Below, in pieces: positions 56,088 to 64,000 of a stretch of 64,000 nucleotides of DNA (its first letter is position 1; each line of letters begins with the position of its first letter). Both the position numbers and the translations under genes were made by a program. Source of the DNA: Chromatiales bacterium. Lineage in GTDB: Bacteria; Pseudomonadota; Gammaproteobacteria; Chromatiales; Chromatiaceae. The stretch covers positions 47,561 to 111,560 of the forward strand of contig JANQLO010000071.1 of the NCBI GenBank assembly GCA_028280505.1, given 5' to 3'. Below the pieces are notes generated by a model. That model had not been told where the DNA came from and searched no databases. It saw only the letters and a program-made list of their open reading frames with translations.

Positions 56088-56157
56088 GCGGCGCGTCTTG
56101 ATGATTGGAGTATCGCGAGGCCGGGCGGTGCCGGGCCTCGTCTGGTAGGCTCCGTCC

Positions 56158-56772
56158 ATGTCTTCGGTGATCCCTCATCATCACGACCTGGTGGCCTGCC
56201 ACGAATGCGATCTGTTGCAGCGTCTGCCGCCCGAGCACGGGCCGGCACGGGTGCGTTGTGTGCGTTGTGGCTGTGTGTTGCATTCGCACGGCCGTGACCC
56301 CGTCGCATTGCCCCTGGCGCTCGGGCTCAGCGCGCTGGTCCTGTTCGTCCTCAGCCTGTCGTTTCCGCTGTTGCATTTCAGTCTGCAGGGTCAACTCGAC
56401 AGTACCCATTTGATTGCCGGCATCCGTGAACTCTTTGCTCAGGGCATGCCGGTACTCGCCGTGGTGGTGGCCTTCACCATCGTCATCGCGCCGGCGGTGC
56501 ATATTCTGTTGTTGATTCATCTTTATCTACCTTTGGCCTTCGGCCGTCGACCGCCGGCATTCGCTGCGACCTTGCGCCTGGCGCAGGCGATCGTGCCTTG
56601 GAGCATGCTCGAAATCTTTTTGCTCGGGATTCTGGTGGCTACGGTCAAGCTGGCCGAGCAGGCGAGTATTCAGCCGGGCCCGGCGGCCTGGGCCTTGGCC
56701 GCGCTGGTGTTGGTACTGGCCACGGCATCGACCCAGGTACATCCGCATCGCCTCTGGGATCGCGTCGCATGA
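56158..56772 (+). CDS. pqiA: Paraquat-inducible protein A, first half-size subunit
   Basis: A 204-residue membrane protein equal to one half of E. coli PqiA. An N-terminal zinc-ribbon pair (CHECDLLQ ... CVRCGC) is followed by four helices (LGLSALVLFVLSLSFPLLHF, VLAVVVAFTIVIAPAVHILLLIHL, WSMLEIFLLGILVATVKLAEQ, WALAALVLVLATAS). Its stop overlaps the next gene's start (ATGA). PqiA anchors a PqiB MCE tunnel in the inner membrane for lipid transport. Splitting PqiA into two genes is common. Confidence 0.9.
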   Translation: MSSVIPHHHDLVACHECDLLQRLPPEHGPARVRCVRCGCVLHSHGRDPVALPLALGLSALVLFVLSLSFPLLHFSLQGQLDSTHLIAGIRELFAQGMPVLAVVVAFTIVIAPAVHILLLIHLYLPLAFGRRPPAFAATLRLAQAIVPWSMLEIFLLGILVATVKLAEQASIQPGPAAWALAALVLVLATASTQVHPHRLWDRVA

Positions 56773-57404
56773 CGGTCGTGCCGATGACCGCGGGTACACA
56801 TGATTTGATTGCGTGTCACACCTGTGGTCTGGTCAGCCGGCGTAGCGAGACGCCGGGGCGGCAACGTTGTCCGCGGTGTGCCGCACCGTTGCACAAGCGT
56901 ATCCCGCGCAGTTTGTCGCGCAGTTGGGCCTTTCTGATCGCTGCGATGCTGTTGTATGTGCCGGCCAACCTTCTGCCGGTGATGGCGGTCACCACGCTCG
57001 GGCAGACGCGTTCGGACACCATCCTCAGCGGAGCGGCGTATTTGTTGTTGCACGGCATGTGGCCGTTGGCGTTGATCGTGTTCGTTGCCAGCGTGCTGGT
57101 GCCGTTGACGAAAATCGCGATCCTGATCTATTTGCTGATCTCGGTGCAGCGACGTTCGTCCTGGCGACCGCTGGATCGGCTGCGTCTGTATCGTTTCACC
57201 GAGTTCGTCGGGCGTTGGTCCATGGTCGACGTATTCGTCGTGAGCGTGTTGGTGGCATTGGTCCATCTCGGTCAACTCGCGCAGATCGAGGCCGGTGCCG
57301 GCGCCTTTTACTTCGCCGCGGTCGTGGTGTTGACGATGCTCGCGGCCAAAACTTTCGATCCACGTCTCATTTGGGATAACGTGTCCCCCCGCGATGAGCG
57401 ATAA
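56769..57404 (+). CDS. pqiA: Paraquat-inducible protein A, second half-size subunit
   Basis: A 211-residue paralogue of the preceding gene. It begins with a zinc ribbon (CHTCGLVSRR ... CPRCAAPL) and has four helices (FLIAAMLLYVPANLLPVMAV, LALIVFVASVLVPLTKIAILIYL, WSMVDVFVVSVLVALVHLGQ, AAVVVLTMLAAKTF). PANLLPVM and RWSMVDVFVVS are PqiA family signatures. The start overlaps the upstream stop by 4 bp and its end overlaps pqiB by 11 bp, so all four genes are coupled. Confidence 0.92.
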   Translation: MTVVPMTAGTHDLIACHTCGLVSRRSETPGRQRCPRCAAPLHKRIPRSLSRSWAFLIAAMLLYVPANLLPVMAVTTLGQTRSDTILSGAAYLLLHGMWPLALIVFVASVLVPLTKIAILIYLLISVQRRSSWRPLDRLRLYRFTEFVGRWSMVDVFVVSVLVALVHLGQLAQIEAGAGAFYFAAVVVLTMLAAKTFDPRLIWDNVSPRDER

Positions 57405-58989
57405 GCCGATTCCAGATGATGTACTGCCGCAGGCCGTGGTGGATGACCGCCGGCGGATCTCGCTGGTCTGGTTGATTCCCCTGGTGGCCGTGTTGGCCGC
57501 GGCCTGGCTCGGTTATCGCGCGTATAGCGAGCAGGGCCCCTTGGTGGTCATCACGTTCGAATCCGCCGAGGGATTGGAGGCGGGCAAGACCCGGGTGCGT
57601 TACAAAGACGTCGATATCGGCGTGGTCGAGACCATCGAACTCAGCCCGGATCTGAGCAGGGTCCGGGTGCATGCCCGGCTGGCCGCGCATGTCGGCACTT
57701 TTTTGAACGACCAGGCCCGTTTCTGGGTGGTGCGGCCGCGGCTTTCGGGCGGACAGATCAGCGGTCTCGGCACCCTGGTCGGCGGAACCTATATTGCCGC
57801 GGACCTGGCGCGCGAGGGGCAGCCCCGGGGCGCTTTCGAAGGCTTGGAAACACCGCCGGTGGTGACGGCGTCCGAGCCGGGCAAGACATTCATGCTGCGC
57901 GCGCAGGATCTGGGCTCGCTGTCCGTCGGTTCGCCGGTGCACTATCGCGGCATCGAGGTCGGGCGGGTGACCGCGCATGAGCTGCGCGAGCCCGATGGGG
58001 TCGATATCACCGTGTTCGTCCATGCGCCGCATGATCGTAAGGTCACGGTTGACACCCGTTTTTGGAATGTCTCGGGCTTCAAGTTGTCGTTGGATGCCGA
58101 CGGCATCCGAATCGATACCGAATCTCTGGCGACCATGTTGCTCGGCGGCCTGGCTTTCGGTACGCCGGACGGCAAACGGGGTGAGCCTGCAACCGACGGC
58201 AGTCGATTCGTGCTCTACTCCAGCGCCGAGGTCGCAAAACAGCCCGAGGCGGGTCCGCGTCAGGCGTGGCGCCTGGCGTTCGCGGGGTCGGTGCGTGGCC
58301 TCACGCCAGGTGCCCCGGTGGAATTGCGTGGTATCAAGATCGGTGAGGTGACCGACGTGAGTCTGGTGCTCGATCCGGCCGAGCGCGGCGCCAGCATTCC
58401 GGTGTCGATTGCGATCGAGCCCGGACGTCTTGGGATGGGCGCGGAGACCGACGATGCCGCCCGTCGGGCCTTTTGGGACAGTTTGGTCGACAACGGACTG
58501 CGTGCCCAACTCAAGACCGGCAATCTGGTGACCGGTGCAATGTATGTCGATCTCGATTTCTACCCGGACGATACCCCGCGCACCATCGCCTGGGGCGGCG
58601 CGCAGCCGCAACTGCCGACCGTACCCGCGCCGCTGGACGAGCTACGCGGCCTGATCAGCCGACTTTCGCGGCTGCCGCTGGACACCATGGGCGAGGATTT
58701 GAGCCAAAGTCTGGCGGCGATGAGCGAGACGCTCGATGCGACCAATGCCTTGTTGAAGCGGCTCGATCGCGAGACGGCTTCAGAGCTGACGGAGACCTTG
58801 CGGCAGACTCGGGCCGTGTTGGCGAATGCCGAAAAGGTGTTGGCGCCGAATTCGCCATTGCAGTCCGAGGCCTATCATGCCTTGCGTGAGTTCGCCGCCG
58901 CGGCGCGCTCCATCCGGATCATGGCGGATTACCTCGAGCGTCATCCGGAGGCATTGATTCGCGGTAAGCCGGAGGCCGGTAACCCATGA
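57394..58989 (+). CDS. pqiB: MCE-domain lipid-transport protein PqiB
   Basis: A 531-residue protein: one N-terminal membrane anchor (LVWLIPLVAVLAAAWLGYRAY), then three MCE domains, recognised by VITFESAEGLEAGKTRVRY, SVGSPVHYRGIEVGRV and TPGAPVELRGIKIGEV, and a C-terminal coiled-coil (LSQSLAAMSETLDATNALLKRL). In E. coli, PqiB hexamers form a periplasmic tunnel between membranes. It overlaps pqiA by 11 bp and pqiC by 4 bp. Confidence 0.94.
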   Translation: MSDKPIPDDVLPQAVVDDRRRISLVWLIPLVAVLAAAWLGYRAYSEQGPLVVITFESAEGLEAGKTRVRYKDVDIGVVETIELSPDLSRVRVHARLAAHVGTFLNDQARFWVVRPRLSGGQISGLGTLVGGTYIAADLAREGQPRGAFEGLETPPVVTASEPGKTFMLRAQDLGSLSVGSPVHYRGIEVGRVTAHELREPDGVDITVFVHAPHDRKVTVDTRFWNVSGFKLSLDADGIRIDTESLATMLLGGLAFGTPDGKRGEPATDGSRFVLYSSAEVAKQPEAGPRQAWRLAFAGSVRGLTPGAPVELRGIKIGEVTDVSLVLDPAERGASIPVSIAIEPGRLGMGAETDDAARRAFWDSLVDNGLRAQLKTGNLVTGAMYVDLDFYPDDTPRTIAWGGAQPQLPTVPAPLDELRGLISRLSRLPLDTMGEDLSQSLAAMSETLDATNALLKRLDRETASELTETLRQTRAVLANAEKVLAPNSPLQSEAYHALREFAAAARSIRIMADYLERHPEALIRGKPEAGNP

Positions 58990-59585
58990 TGCGATGGATA
59001 AAACGCGTGGCCCCGTTATTCGGTGCTTTGGTACTCACAGCCTGTGCGACGACACCGGCGGCAAAATTCTATGCGTTGAATGCAAAAGCGACCGGGCCGG
59101 CCGGGGCGGCAAGCGATCTCGCCTTGGCGGTCGGACCGGTGGATCTGCCGCGCTATCTGGATCGACCGCAGATCGTCACCCGCAGCGGTGACAGCCGGCT
59201 GGTGTTGGAGGAGTTTCATCGTTGGGGCGGTTCGCTCGATGAAGAGATCACCCGTGTACTGACCGAGCGTATCGGCAGCCGCTTGCAAACCCGTCGGGTC
59301 TACAGTTATCCGAGCCGCCTCGCGGCCGACCTGGACTATCGCGTTGCACTCGAGTTGAGAACCTTCGATGGCGTGCTGGGTGGCGAGGTCCGGCTGACCG
59401 TGGCCTGGTCGCTGATCGCGGATCGTAACGGAGAGGTGGTGACGACCCGCCAGTCCGACTATCGGGTGGCTGCGGCCGATGCCGGCTATGAGGCCTATGT
59501 TGCCGCGATGGGCGAACTCTTGGCCGAATTGGGTGACGATATCGCGGAAGCCCTGGCGTCTTTGCCGGTAAACAAGGGACAATAA
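58986..59585 (+). CDS. pqiC: Outer-membrane-facing lipoprotein PqiC
   Basis: A 199-residue lipoprotein with signal and lipobox ending LTAC. Family features include KFYALN, LALAVGPVDLPRYLDRPQIV and LEEFHRWGGSLDEEITRVL, the ABC-type transport auxiliary lipoprotein (PqiC/YmbA) fold. It is the last gene of the pqi operon. After the stop, a strong hairpin with an A-run on its left side (59580-59612) follows. Confidence 0.93.
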   Translation: MMRWIKRVAPLFGALVLTACATTPAAKFYALNAKATGPAGAASDLALAVGPVDLPRYLDRPQIVTRSGDSRLVLEEFHRWGGSLDEEITRVLTERIGSRLQTRRVYSYPSRLAADLDYRVALELRTFDGVLGGEVRLTVAWSLIADRNGEVVTTRQSDYRVAAADAGYEAYVAAMGELLAELGDDIAEALASLPVNKGQ

Positions 59586-59612
59586 AAAAACCCGCCGCAA
59601 GACGCGGCGGGT
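59584..59612 (-). terminator. Terminator facing left between pqiC and a lipoprotein gene
   Basis: ACCCGCCGC (59590-59598) and GCGGCGGGT (59604-59612) form a perfect 9-bp stem around AAGAC. The A-run at 59584-59590 becomes a T-run on the minus strand, fitting leftward transcripts from the lipoprotein gene ending at 59762. Rightward, there is a stem without T-run, so it may work weakly in that direction too. Confidence 0.8.
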
Positions 59613-59761
59613 GAATTCAATAGTCAGGAGGAGTGAGATCCCACGCAACACGTACAACATACATCGTGCGGCGTTGGGATAAAGTTTGGTCTATTCACCC
59701 CCAAGCTGCATTGATCTCCCTCAAATACGGGACGATTGACGCATCCGAATCAAACCGCTTA

Positions 59762-60703
59762 CTACTCTGCTTCCGCCAGCTTCGGCGCGATGCGTTTGAG
59801 TTCGGCGAGGTTCCAGCCGCAATGGCGTTCGACCATGGCGAACACCGCGTTGTCGCTTTGGTGCAGCATGGTCAGCTTCGGGTCGGTGTCGCCCCGTTTT
59901 GGGCGCTGGTCCCAAAAATGCTTCGGCGAGATGCGACAGCGCTTGCTGTATTTGGCCGGGTAATGGATTTCGGCAAATTTCGTCTGACCCCAGACCTTGG
60001 ACCGACGCGGCGCCTCACCGCGCTGCGCGACCGTGATCACGAGATACTTGCCTTGATAACGCACCTGCGGGTTGCGGCGGTGGTGCCGACTGCGGTTGAA
60101 ATCGATGGGCGACTCCATCAAGGCGCCGCCGACCAGTTCCATGGTGTCCTGGTCGAACAGGGCCTCTTCGCCGGTCGGCAGGATCACGCGCAGCAGGCCT
60201 TTGTCATGGTCGACCTTCAGCCCCGGCAGTTGCTTGCGCGGGAAGAAGTGCAGTTCGCGGAACATATTGTCGTGACTGAAGCGGCCGGACAATTTCACGT
60301 CGTCGTACACCGCCAGATGGATATTCTCGCGTGCACGATCGGCGAACTGAAAAGCGTACTCGCGATGGGCGCCTTTGCGTTTGAGTCCGGCCGGATTGAT
60401 TGTCGGCGAGCCGGCATTGCGGAATGAGAACCCGACCACCGAGCGTTCGTCGTCCGGTTCGTAGAAAAAGTACCGCAAGCCTTTGATGCTGGTCATGCCA
60501 ATACTGCGATCATAGCGATGACGCTCGCGAATCGCGTTGCGATCCGGAACGGCGTCCTCGGCAAGCTGGGCGAGACCATCGAAGCGTGCCGGTGGCGGCG
60601 GAGTCGGCTTGGATACCGTCGGTGGCGCCGGTTGCGGTGTCTTGTCAACGGTTGCGCAACCGGCGAACAGCAGGATGATCAACAGAATGATGAAATGTCG
60701 CAC
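59762..60703 (-). CDS. Uncharacterised lipoprotein, 313 residues
   Basis: The GTG at 60703 gives a signal ending in the lipobox LFAGCATVDK; GGGGGAA lies upstream. After a proline-rich linker (QPAPPTVSKPTPPPPAR) comes a domain of unknown type, with YRYDRSIGMTSIKG-like and KHFWDQRPKRGDTDP segments. The C-terminal region has conserved-looking aromatic and cysteine residues (FAMVERHCGWNLAEL). It is probably anchored in the outer membrane or the periplasmic face of the inner membrane. No family recognised. Confidence 0.75.
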   Translation of the reverse strand: MRHFIILLIILLFAGCATVDKTPQPAPPTVSKPTPPPPARFDGLAQLAEDAVPDRNAIRERHRYDRSIGMTSIKGLRYFFYEPDDERSVVGFSFRNAGSPTINPAGLKRKGAHREYAFQFADRARENIHLAVYDDVKLSGRFSHDNMFRELHFFPRKQLPGLKVDHDKGLLRVILPTGEEALFDQDTMELVGGALMESPIDFNRSRHHRRNPQVRYQGKYLVITVAQRGEAPRRSKVWGQTKFAEIHYPAKYSKRCRISPKHFWDQRPKRGDTDPKLTMLHQSDNAVFAMVERHCGWNLAELKRIAPKLAEAE

Positions 60704-60862
60704 CGTAGCTTCCCCCTTGTTGGTACAGCCCAAAGCATAGGCTGTGTCCGGCCGGTATCTGTGATCAACGCCTCACAAGCCCGGTCGCCGTACGATCCGC
60801 GTTCTTAAGCCCGTTGGAAGTTGAATGGAATTCGCAAATCTTGTTCGACGTTTCCCTGTTGG

Positions 60863-61678
60863 CTAAACGCTTGCGCGGCCCATGTATTCCCCGGGCACGC
60901 CATCTTCGGCCAGCCCGGCCCAATTCGCCAGCCAGGCCCTGAGCTGTTCGTACGGCATCGGCCGGGCAATATGATAGCCCTGCATTTGATCGCAGCCCAT
61001 CGAACGCAATCGCTGCGTCAGTGATGCGGTTTCGACCCCTTCGGCAGTCACTTTCAGCCCGAGTCCGTGTGCCAGTTCTATTGTCGAATGAACGATCACG
61101 GCGTCTTTTTCGTCTGCCGGCATATCGGCGACGAAACCGCGGTCGATCTTGAGTTCCTCCACCGACAGGTGCTTGAGATAAGACAATGATGAATAGCCGG
61201 TACCGAAGTCGTCGATCGAGACCTTTACGCCGGCCAGATGGAGGCGATCGATGTTTTGCTTGGCGCGTTTCGGATCCTCCATCAATGCGCTTTCGGTGAT
61301 TTCCAGGGTGAGCGACGATGGAGGCATCCGGTGCCGGCCGAGCAGTTTCATGACCGCGTCGGGAAACTGATTGTCGAGCATGTTACGCACCGATACGTTG
61401 ACCGACACACCGATGCCGTAAGCCGTTTTCTGCCAATTGTGACAATCGGCCAGTGCGTGATTCAGCACCCATAGCGTCAATGGGTGAATGATGTCGCTGA
61501 TTTCACACAGCGGCACGAACTCGTCGGGACCGATTGTGCCGTGAACCGGATGGCGCCAGCGCACCAGTGCTTCCGCACCCTCGACGTGGCCATTGTCGGC
61601 AAAGACCTTGGGTTGATAGTGCAGTACGAGCCGTATCGATCCAGGATGGTTAGGCCTCGGAAATGTCCTGGGCGACAT
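60863..61678 (-). CDS. EAL-domain c-di-GMP phosphodiesterase, probably N-terminally truncated
   Basis: A 271-residue frame made almost entirely of an EAL domain: GAEALVRWRHP, NVSVRNML, TLEITESALM, DDFGTGYSSLSYLKHL, LKIDRGFV, TAEGVET and QGYHIARPM are all present, so the catalytic residues look intact. But the N-terminus enters the domain directly at IRLVLHYQPKV, missing the usual first helix, no ribosome site precedes the ATG and a stop codon lies ten codons upstream in frame. This fits a fragment of a longer GGDEF-EAL protein. It could still be expressed as a short enzyme. Confidence 0.75.
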   Translation of the reverse strand: MSPRTFPRPNHPGSIRLVLHYQPKVFADNGHVEGAEALVRWRHPVHGTIGPDEFVPLCEISDIIHPLTLWVLNHALADCHNWQKTAYGIGVSVNVSVRNMLDNQFPDAVMKLLGRHRMPPSSLTLEITESALMEDPKRAKQNIDRLHLAGVKVSIDDFGTGYSSLSYLKHLSVEELKIDRGFVADMPADEKDAVIVHSTIELAHGLGLKVTAEGVETASLTQRLRSMGCDQMQGYHIARPMPYEQLRAWLANWAGLAEDGVPGEYMGRASV

Positions 61679-61737
61679 GATGGGGGCGTTGTTGTAGCCG
61701 TCTTCGGTCTATTGCCCGGCGTTGCGTCGACGACAGA

Positions 61738-62097
61738 TCAGGTGTCGGTCCCCAGTCGTTGCAGCAGGAAGTCCCGCAGGACCAGGGCGCTGTTGCCCGG
61801 CTCGTCACGCGCCGCATAGACCAAGGTCAGTTCGTCATGGCGTGCCAGTTCGATGAGTTGGTTGACCGCATCGGTCCGGGTTTCGAGTTCGGCGCGATAG
61901 CGGGACCGGAATGGTATCCAGCGTGCGGGCTCGTGAGCGAACCAACGCCGCAGCTCATGCGACGGTGCAATTTCCTTGAGCCAGAGATCGATCGCCGCGT
62001 GTTCTTTTTTAATGCCGCGTGGCCACAATCTTTCGACCAGGATGCGTTGGCCGTCATGTGTCTCCGGCGGCAGATAGATGCGTTTGCAGTGAATCAT
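61738..62097 (-). CDS. DUF488 (YeaO-like) protein
   Basis: A 119-residue protein with the DUF488 signature: HCKRIYLPPETHDGQRILVERLWPRGI, HELRRWFAHEPARWIPFRSRY and LTLVYAARDEPGNSALVLRDFL. The ATG at 62097 is chosen because the upstream frame is AT-rich and has no homology. Proteins of this family are small and cytosolic; the function is unknown. It is followed by the EAL fragment in the same direction. Confidence 0.88.
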   Translation of the reverse strand: MIHCKRIYLPPETHDGQRILVERLWPRGIKKEHAAIDLWLKEIAPSHELRRWFAHEPARWIPFRSRYRAELETRTDAVNQLIELARHDELTLVYAARDEPGNSALVLRDFLLQRLGTDT

Positions 62098-62455
62098 CGG
62101 TTTTTTCGACGCCTGAACAACCAAAGGTTTGTGTGAAAAAAGAGCCTGAAATAAAAAGAGAAAATCCCAAATCAGACCACCAGGGTTTACCGAAAAAACC
62201 AATCGAAAAAAGCGAAGATATCCCGCTTAAGTTTCTTCAATAAACAACGTTAGTACCTAATACATACTCCGCGTACTGGCAGACCGCAGGGTGTCTCGTC
62301 CCGATGCTCCGACGATCCCCATGGAGCTGCGGGTTTACATTGGAAGTCGATCGGTTTTTCAAGGAGCCCGGCCAGTGTATGGACAACGCGTAATTCGGTG
62401 GTTAACCCCCGTCTTCGCCTAAAAAGTTCGTCTGCCGACAAAAGGGAATTAGTCG
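62098..62455. other. AT-rich divergent spacer before a chemoreceptor gene
   Basis: About 360 bp without a supported gene. The part 62098-62265 is markedly AT-rich for this genome, with many A-runs; the rest is average. A frame at 62019-62243 ends in a lysine-rich tail but has no other support. A TAAA followed by GCCGACAA (62419-62436) resembles a flagellar sigma-28 promoter, but the spacing (about 10 rather than 15) is wrong. Confidence 0.5.
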
Positions 62456-64000
62456 ATGAGTAATCTCTTCAGCGTTTTTCGTAATCTTTCCATTTCCGTC
62501 AAGGCAATGGTCTCCCCCGGCGTCATTCTGACTTTGTTATTGTCGTTGGGGATCATCACCTTCACCAATCTTTCTGACATCGAAAACAATGTCGAGGGTA
62601 TCACCCGCGATCTTGCGCTCGATGCAGGTACCGCCGCATCGATTACCGAGCAGGTGTATCGCATGCGTCTTCAGGTGAAGGATTACATCAAGACCTCCAG
62701 TGAAACCTCGATGCAAAAGTTCAATGAGGCGGAAGCAACATTGAAAGAGGTTCTGGCCAAGGCCAAACAGGAAATCAGGCATCCCGATCGGGTCATGCTG
62801 TTAAAAAACATTGCCGCCCTGAACGAGCAATACGACGGTACGGTTCAGAATGTCGTGGTCGCCAATATGAATAAGCGCCACGAAGTCGTAAATGGCGTGA
62901 TGAACGTCAAGGGGCCATTCATCGAAGACTCGCTGTCGAGCATTATGGCGAGCGCCTATCGTGATGGTGATTCCGAGGCGAGCTATTATGCGGGCCTGAG
63001 TCAGACTCACCTTCTGCTGGGCCGTTTGTATGCCTACCGTTTTCTTGTAGACAACGACGAGAAATCCCAGCAGCGGGTTATCGCCGAGTTCGACGAGACC
63101 AAAAAGCAGCTCCAAACGCTGTTACACAGTTTGCAGAACCCTGAGCGACGTAGCTTGGCCGAAGGCGCTGTCGAGGCAGTGGATGCCTATCTGCAGGGCT
63201 TCGATCAAGTCGTTTCGGCGATCAATGCCCGTAACGCCGGCGTGCGTGACACGCTCGACAGGATTGGGCCGATCATGGCCGCGGACAGTGTCAAACTGCG
63301 CGACAGCGTATTCCAGTCGTTAACCGAGCAGGGCGAGATCGTCGAGAACAGCATAGCGTCCACCGAAAACACCACCGTTACGGTGACCGTATTCGCGATC
63401 GTCGCTGGTCTGATCATCGCGTATCTGGTCTCGCTGGGCATCGTCAAACCGCTAAGGCAGACAAACTCGATGCTCAAGGACATTGCCGAGGGTGACGGCG
63501 ATCTCACCAAGCGCTTGACCGTCAGCAGTAAGGACGAGATCGGACAGCTGGGGGGCAACTTCAACACCTTCGTCGAAAAGCTGCAGGGGCTGATCAATCA
63601 GATCTCCAATGCCGTCACACAGTTGGCCAGTTCGGCAGAAGAAATGTCCGCCATTACCGAACAGACCAGCGGGGGTATCGCCAAGCAGAAGGCCGAAACC
63701 GAACAGGTCGCCACGGCAATGAACGAAATGAACGCCACGGTGCAGGAAGTGACCCGTAACGCCGAACAGGCCTCCGAAGCGGCCAAGCAGGCCGATCAGG
63801 AGGCGTGCAGCGGTAATCAGGTGGTGAAAGATACCATCCTGGCTATCGATGCATTGACCAAGGAGGTCGAGGATTCGGCTCAGGTGATCGATCGGCTCAA
63901 AGGCGACAGCGAAAACATCGGTACCGTGCTGGATGTGATCAAGGCGATTGCCGAACAGACCAATCTGTTGGCCTTGAATGCGGCGATCGAGGCGGCACGT
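62456..64000 (+). CDS. Methyl-accepting chemotaxis protein (3' end outside window)
   Basis: 515 codons of a chemoreceptor, open to the window edge. AAGGGA precedes the ATG. Membrane helix 1 is at about residues 18-38 (MVSPGVILTLLLSLGIITF), followed by a long periplasmic helical ligand domain, then helix 2 at about 305-328 (VTVFAIVAGLIIAYLVSL), a HAMP domain (IVKPLRQTNSMLKDIAEGDGD) and the signalling coil, reaching the tip sequence [18 protein letters not shown] at the end of the window. The periplasmic part looks like a helical-bimodular (HBM-type) or four-helix sensor; the ligand is unknown. About 150 residues are missing. Confidence 0.94.
   Translation, partial: MSNLFSVFRNLSISVKAMVSPGVILTLLLSLGIITFTNLSDIENNVEGITRDLALDAGTAASITEQVYRMRLQVKDYIKTSSETSMQKFNEAEATLKEVLAKAKQEIRHPDRVMLLKNIAALNEQYDGTVQNVVVANMNKRHEVVNGVMNVKGPFIEDSLSSIMASAYRDGDSEASYYAGLSQTHLLLGRLYAYRFLVDNDEKSQQRVIAEFDETKKQLQTLLHSLQNPERRSLAEGAVEAVDAYLQGFDQVVSAINARNAGVRDTLDRIGPIMAADSVKLRDSVFQSLTEQGEIVENSIASTENTTVTVTVFAIVAGLIIAYLVSLGIVKPLRQTNSMLKDIAEGDGDLTKRLTVSSKDEIGQLGGNFNTFVEKLQGLINQISNAVTQLASSAEEMSAITEQTSGGIAKQKAETEQVATAMNEMNATVQEVTRNAEQASEAAKQADQEACSGNQVVKDTILAIDALTKEVEDSAQVIDRLKGDSENIGTVLDVIKAIAEQTNLLALNAAIEAAR

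Noticed and set aside
62419..62436. Possible sigma-28 (flagellar) promoter before the chemoreceptor
   Set aside because: TAAA and GCCGACAA are present but only about 10 bases apart instead of about 15.

Overview
The window reads as a chromosomal segment of a GC-rich, free-living, respiring gammaproteobacterium. RsuA, YidD, HtpX, GreB, FbaB, the PqiA/B/C set and homodimeric-type AceE are all of gammaproteobacterial type. Several mono- and dihaem c-type cytochromes, an Aer-like receptor, a BLUF blue-light sensor and a bacterial voltage-gated sodium channel suggest an aquatic, possibly sulfur-oxidiser-like (Chromatiales-like) organism. The lineage is an inference from gene content. No rRNA or tRNA gene, CRISPR array, prophage or transposase was recognised. 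The window starts inside thiC and ends inside a chemoreceptor gene.

Layout. 1-12.4 kb: 3' part of thiC, a periplasmic glycerophosphodiesterase, a PilZ protein, an Aer-like chemoreceptor, a TerB-like protein, an MFS transporter, then a leftward pair of a BLUF photoreceptor and a 1398-residue CheB-CheR-PAS-GGDEF-EAL protein. 12.4-30.2 kb: a divergent 2-hydroxyacid (probably lactate) utilisation locus. Leftward lie a GntR/FCD regulator, a CoA-transferase and LutA-LutB-LutC. Rightward lie a TRAP transporter (DctP-DctQ-DctM), a 950-residue FAD/Fe-S dehydrogenase of the D-lactate type, and directly afterwards aceE-aceF-lpdA for pyruvate dehydrogenase. Together these genes could take up a hydroxyacid, oxidise it to pyruvate and convert that to acetyl-CoA. 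Repressor-type sites (TGGT-N3-ACCA and ACCAATT half-sites) lie next to the regulator gene and just after a promoter-like sequence before dctP.

30.2-49.2 kb: a gene-poor stretch with an FNR-like site and one small protein gene, a structured leader ending in a terminator before a DMT-family exporter, then mostly single housekeeping and signalling genes: DUF3149 micro-protein, EF-hand proteins, CBS protein, RsuA, PilZ, Fpr, cytochromes c, DsbA, an EEP-family phosphodiesterase, a diguanylate cyclase, YidD with a HIT-like nucleotidyltransferase, HtpX, DUF454, a NavBac-type sodium channel, a DUF457 membrane protein and an Ada-like methyltransferase.

49.2-64 kb: the most unusual gene, one chain carrying two CDGSH iron-sulfur motifs, a Rieske domain and a thiamine-diphosphate enzyme, translationally coupled to a two-helix membrane protein. 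After it come a MITE-like inverted-repeat element of about 400 bp, GreB, a secreted zincin-like protein, a CoA-binding protein, a CopD-like membrane protein, class I aldolase, a compact pqiA-pqiA-pqiB-pqiC operon, a lipoprotein, a probably truncated EAL protein, DUF488 and the start of a chemoreceptor gene. Cyclic-di-GMP genes recur across the window (two PilZ, two GGDEF, two EAL domains).
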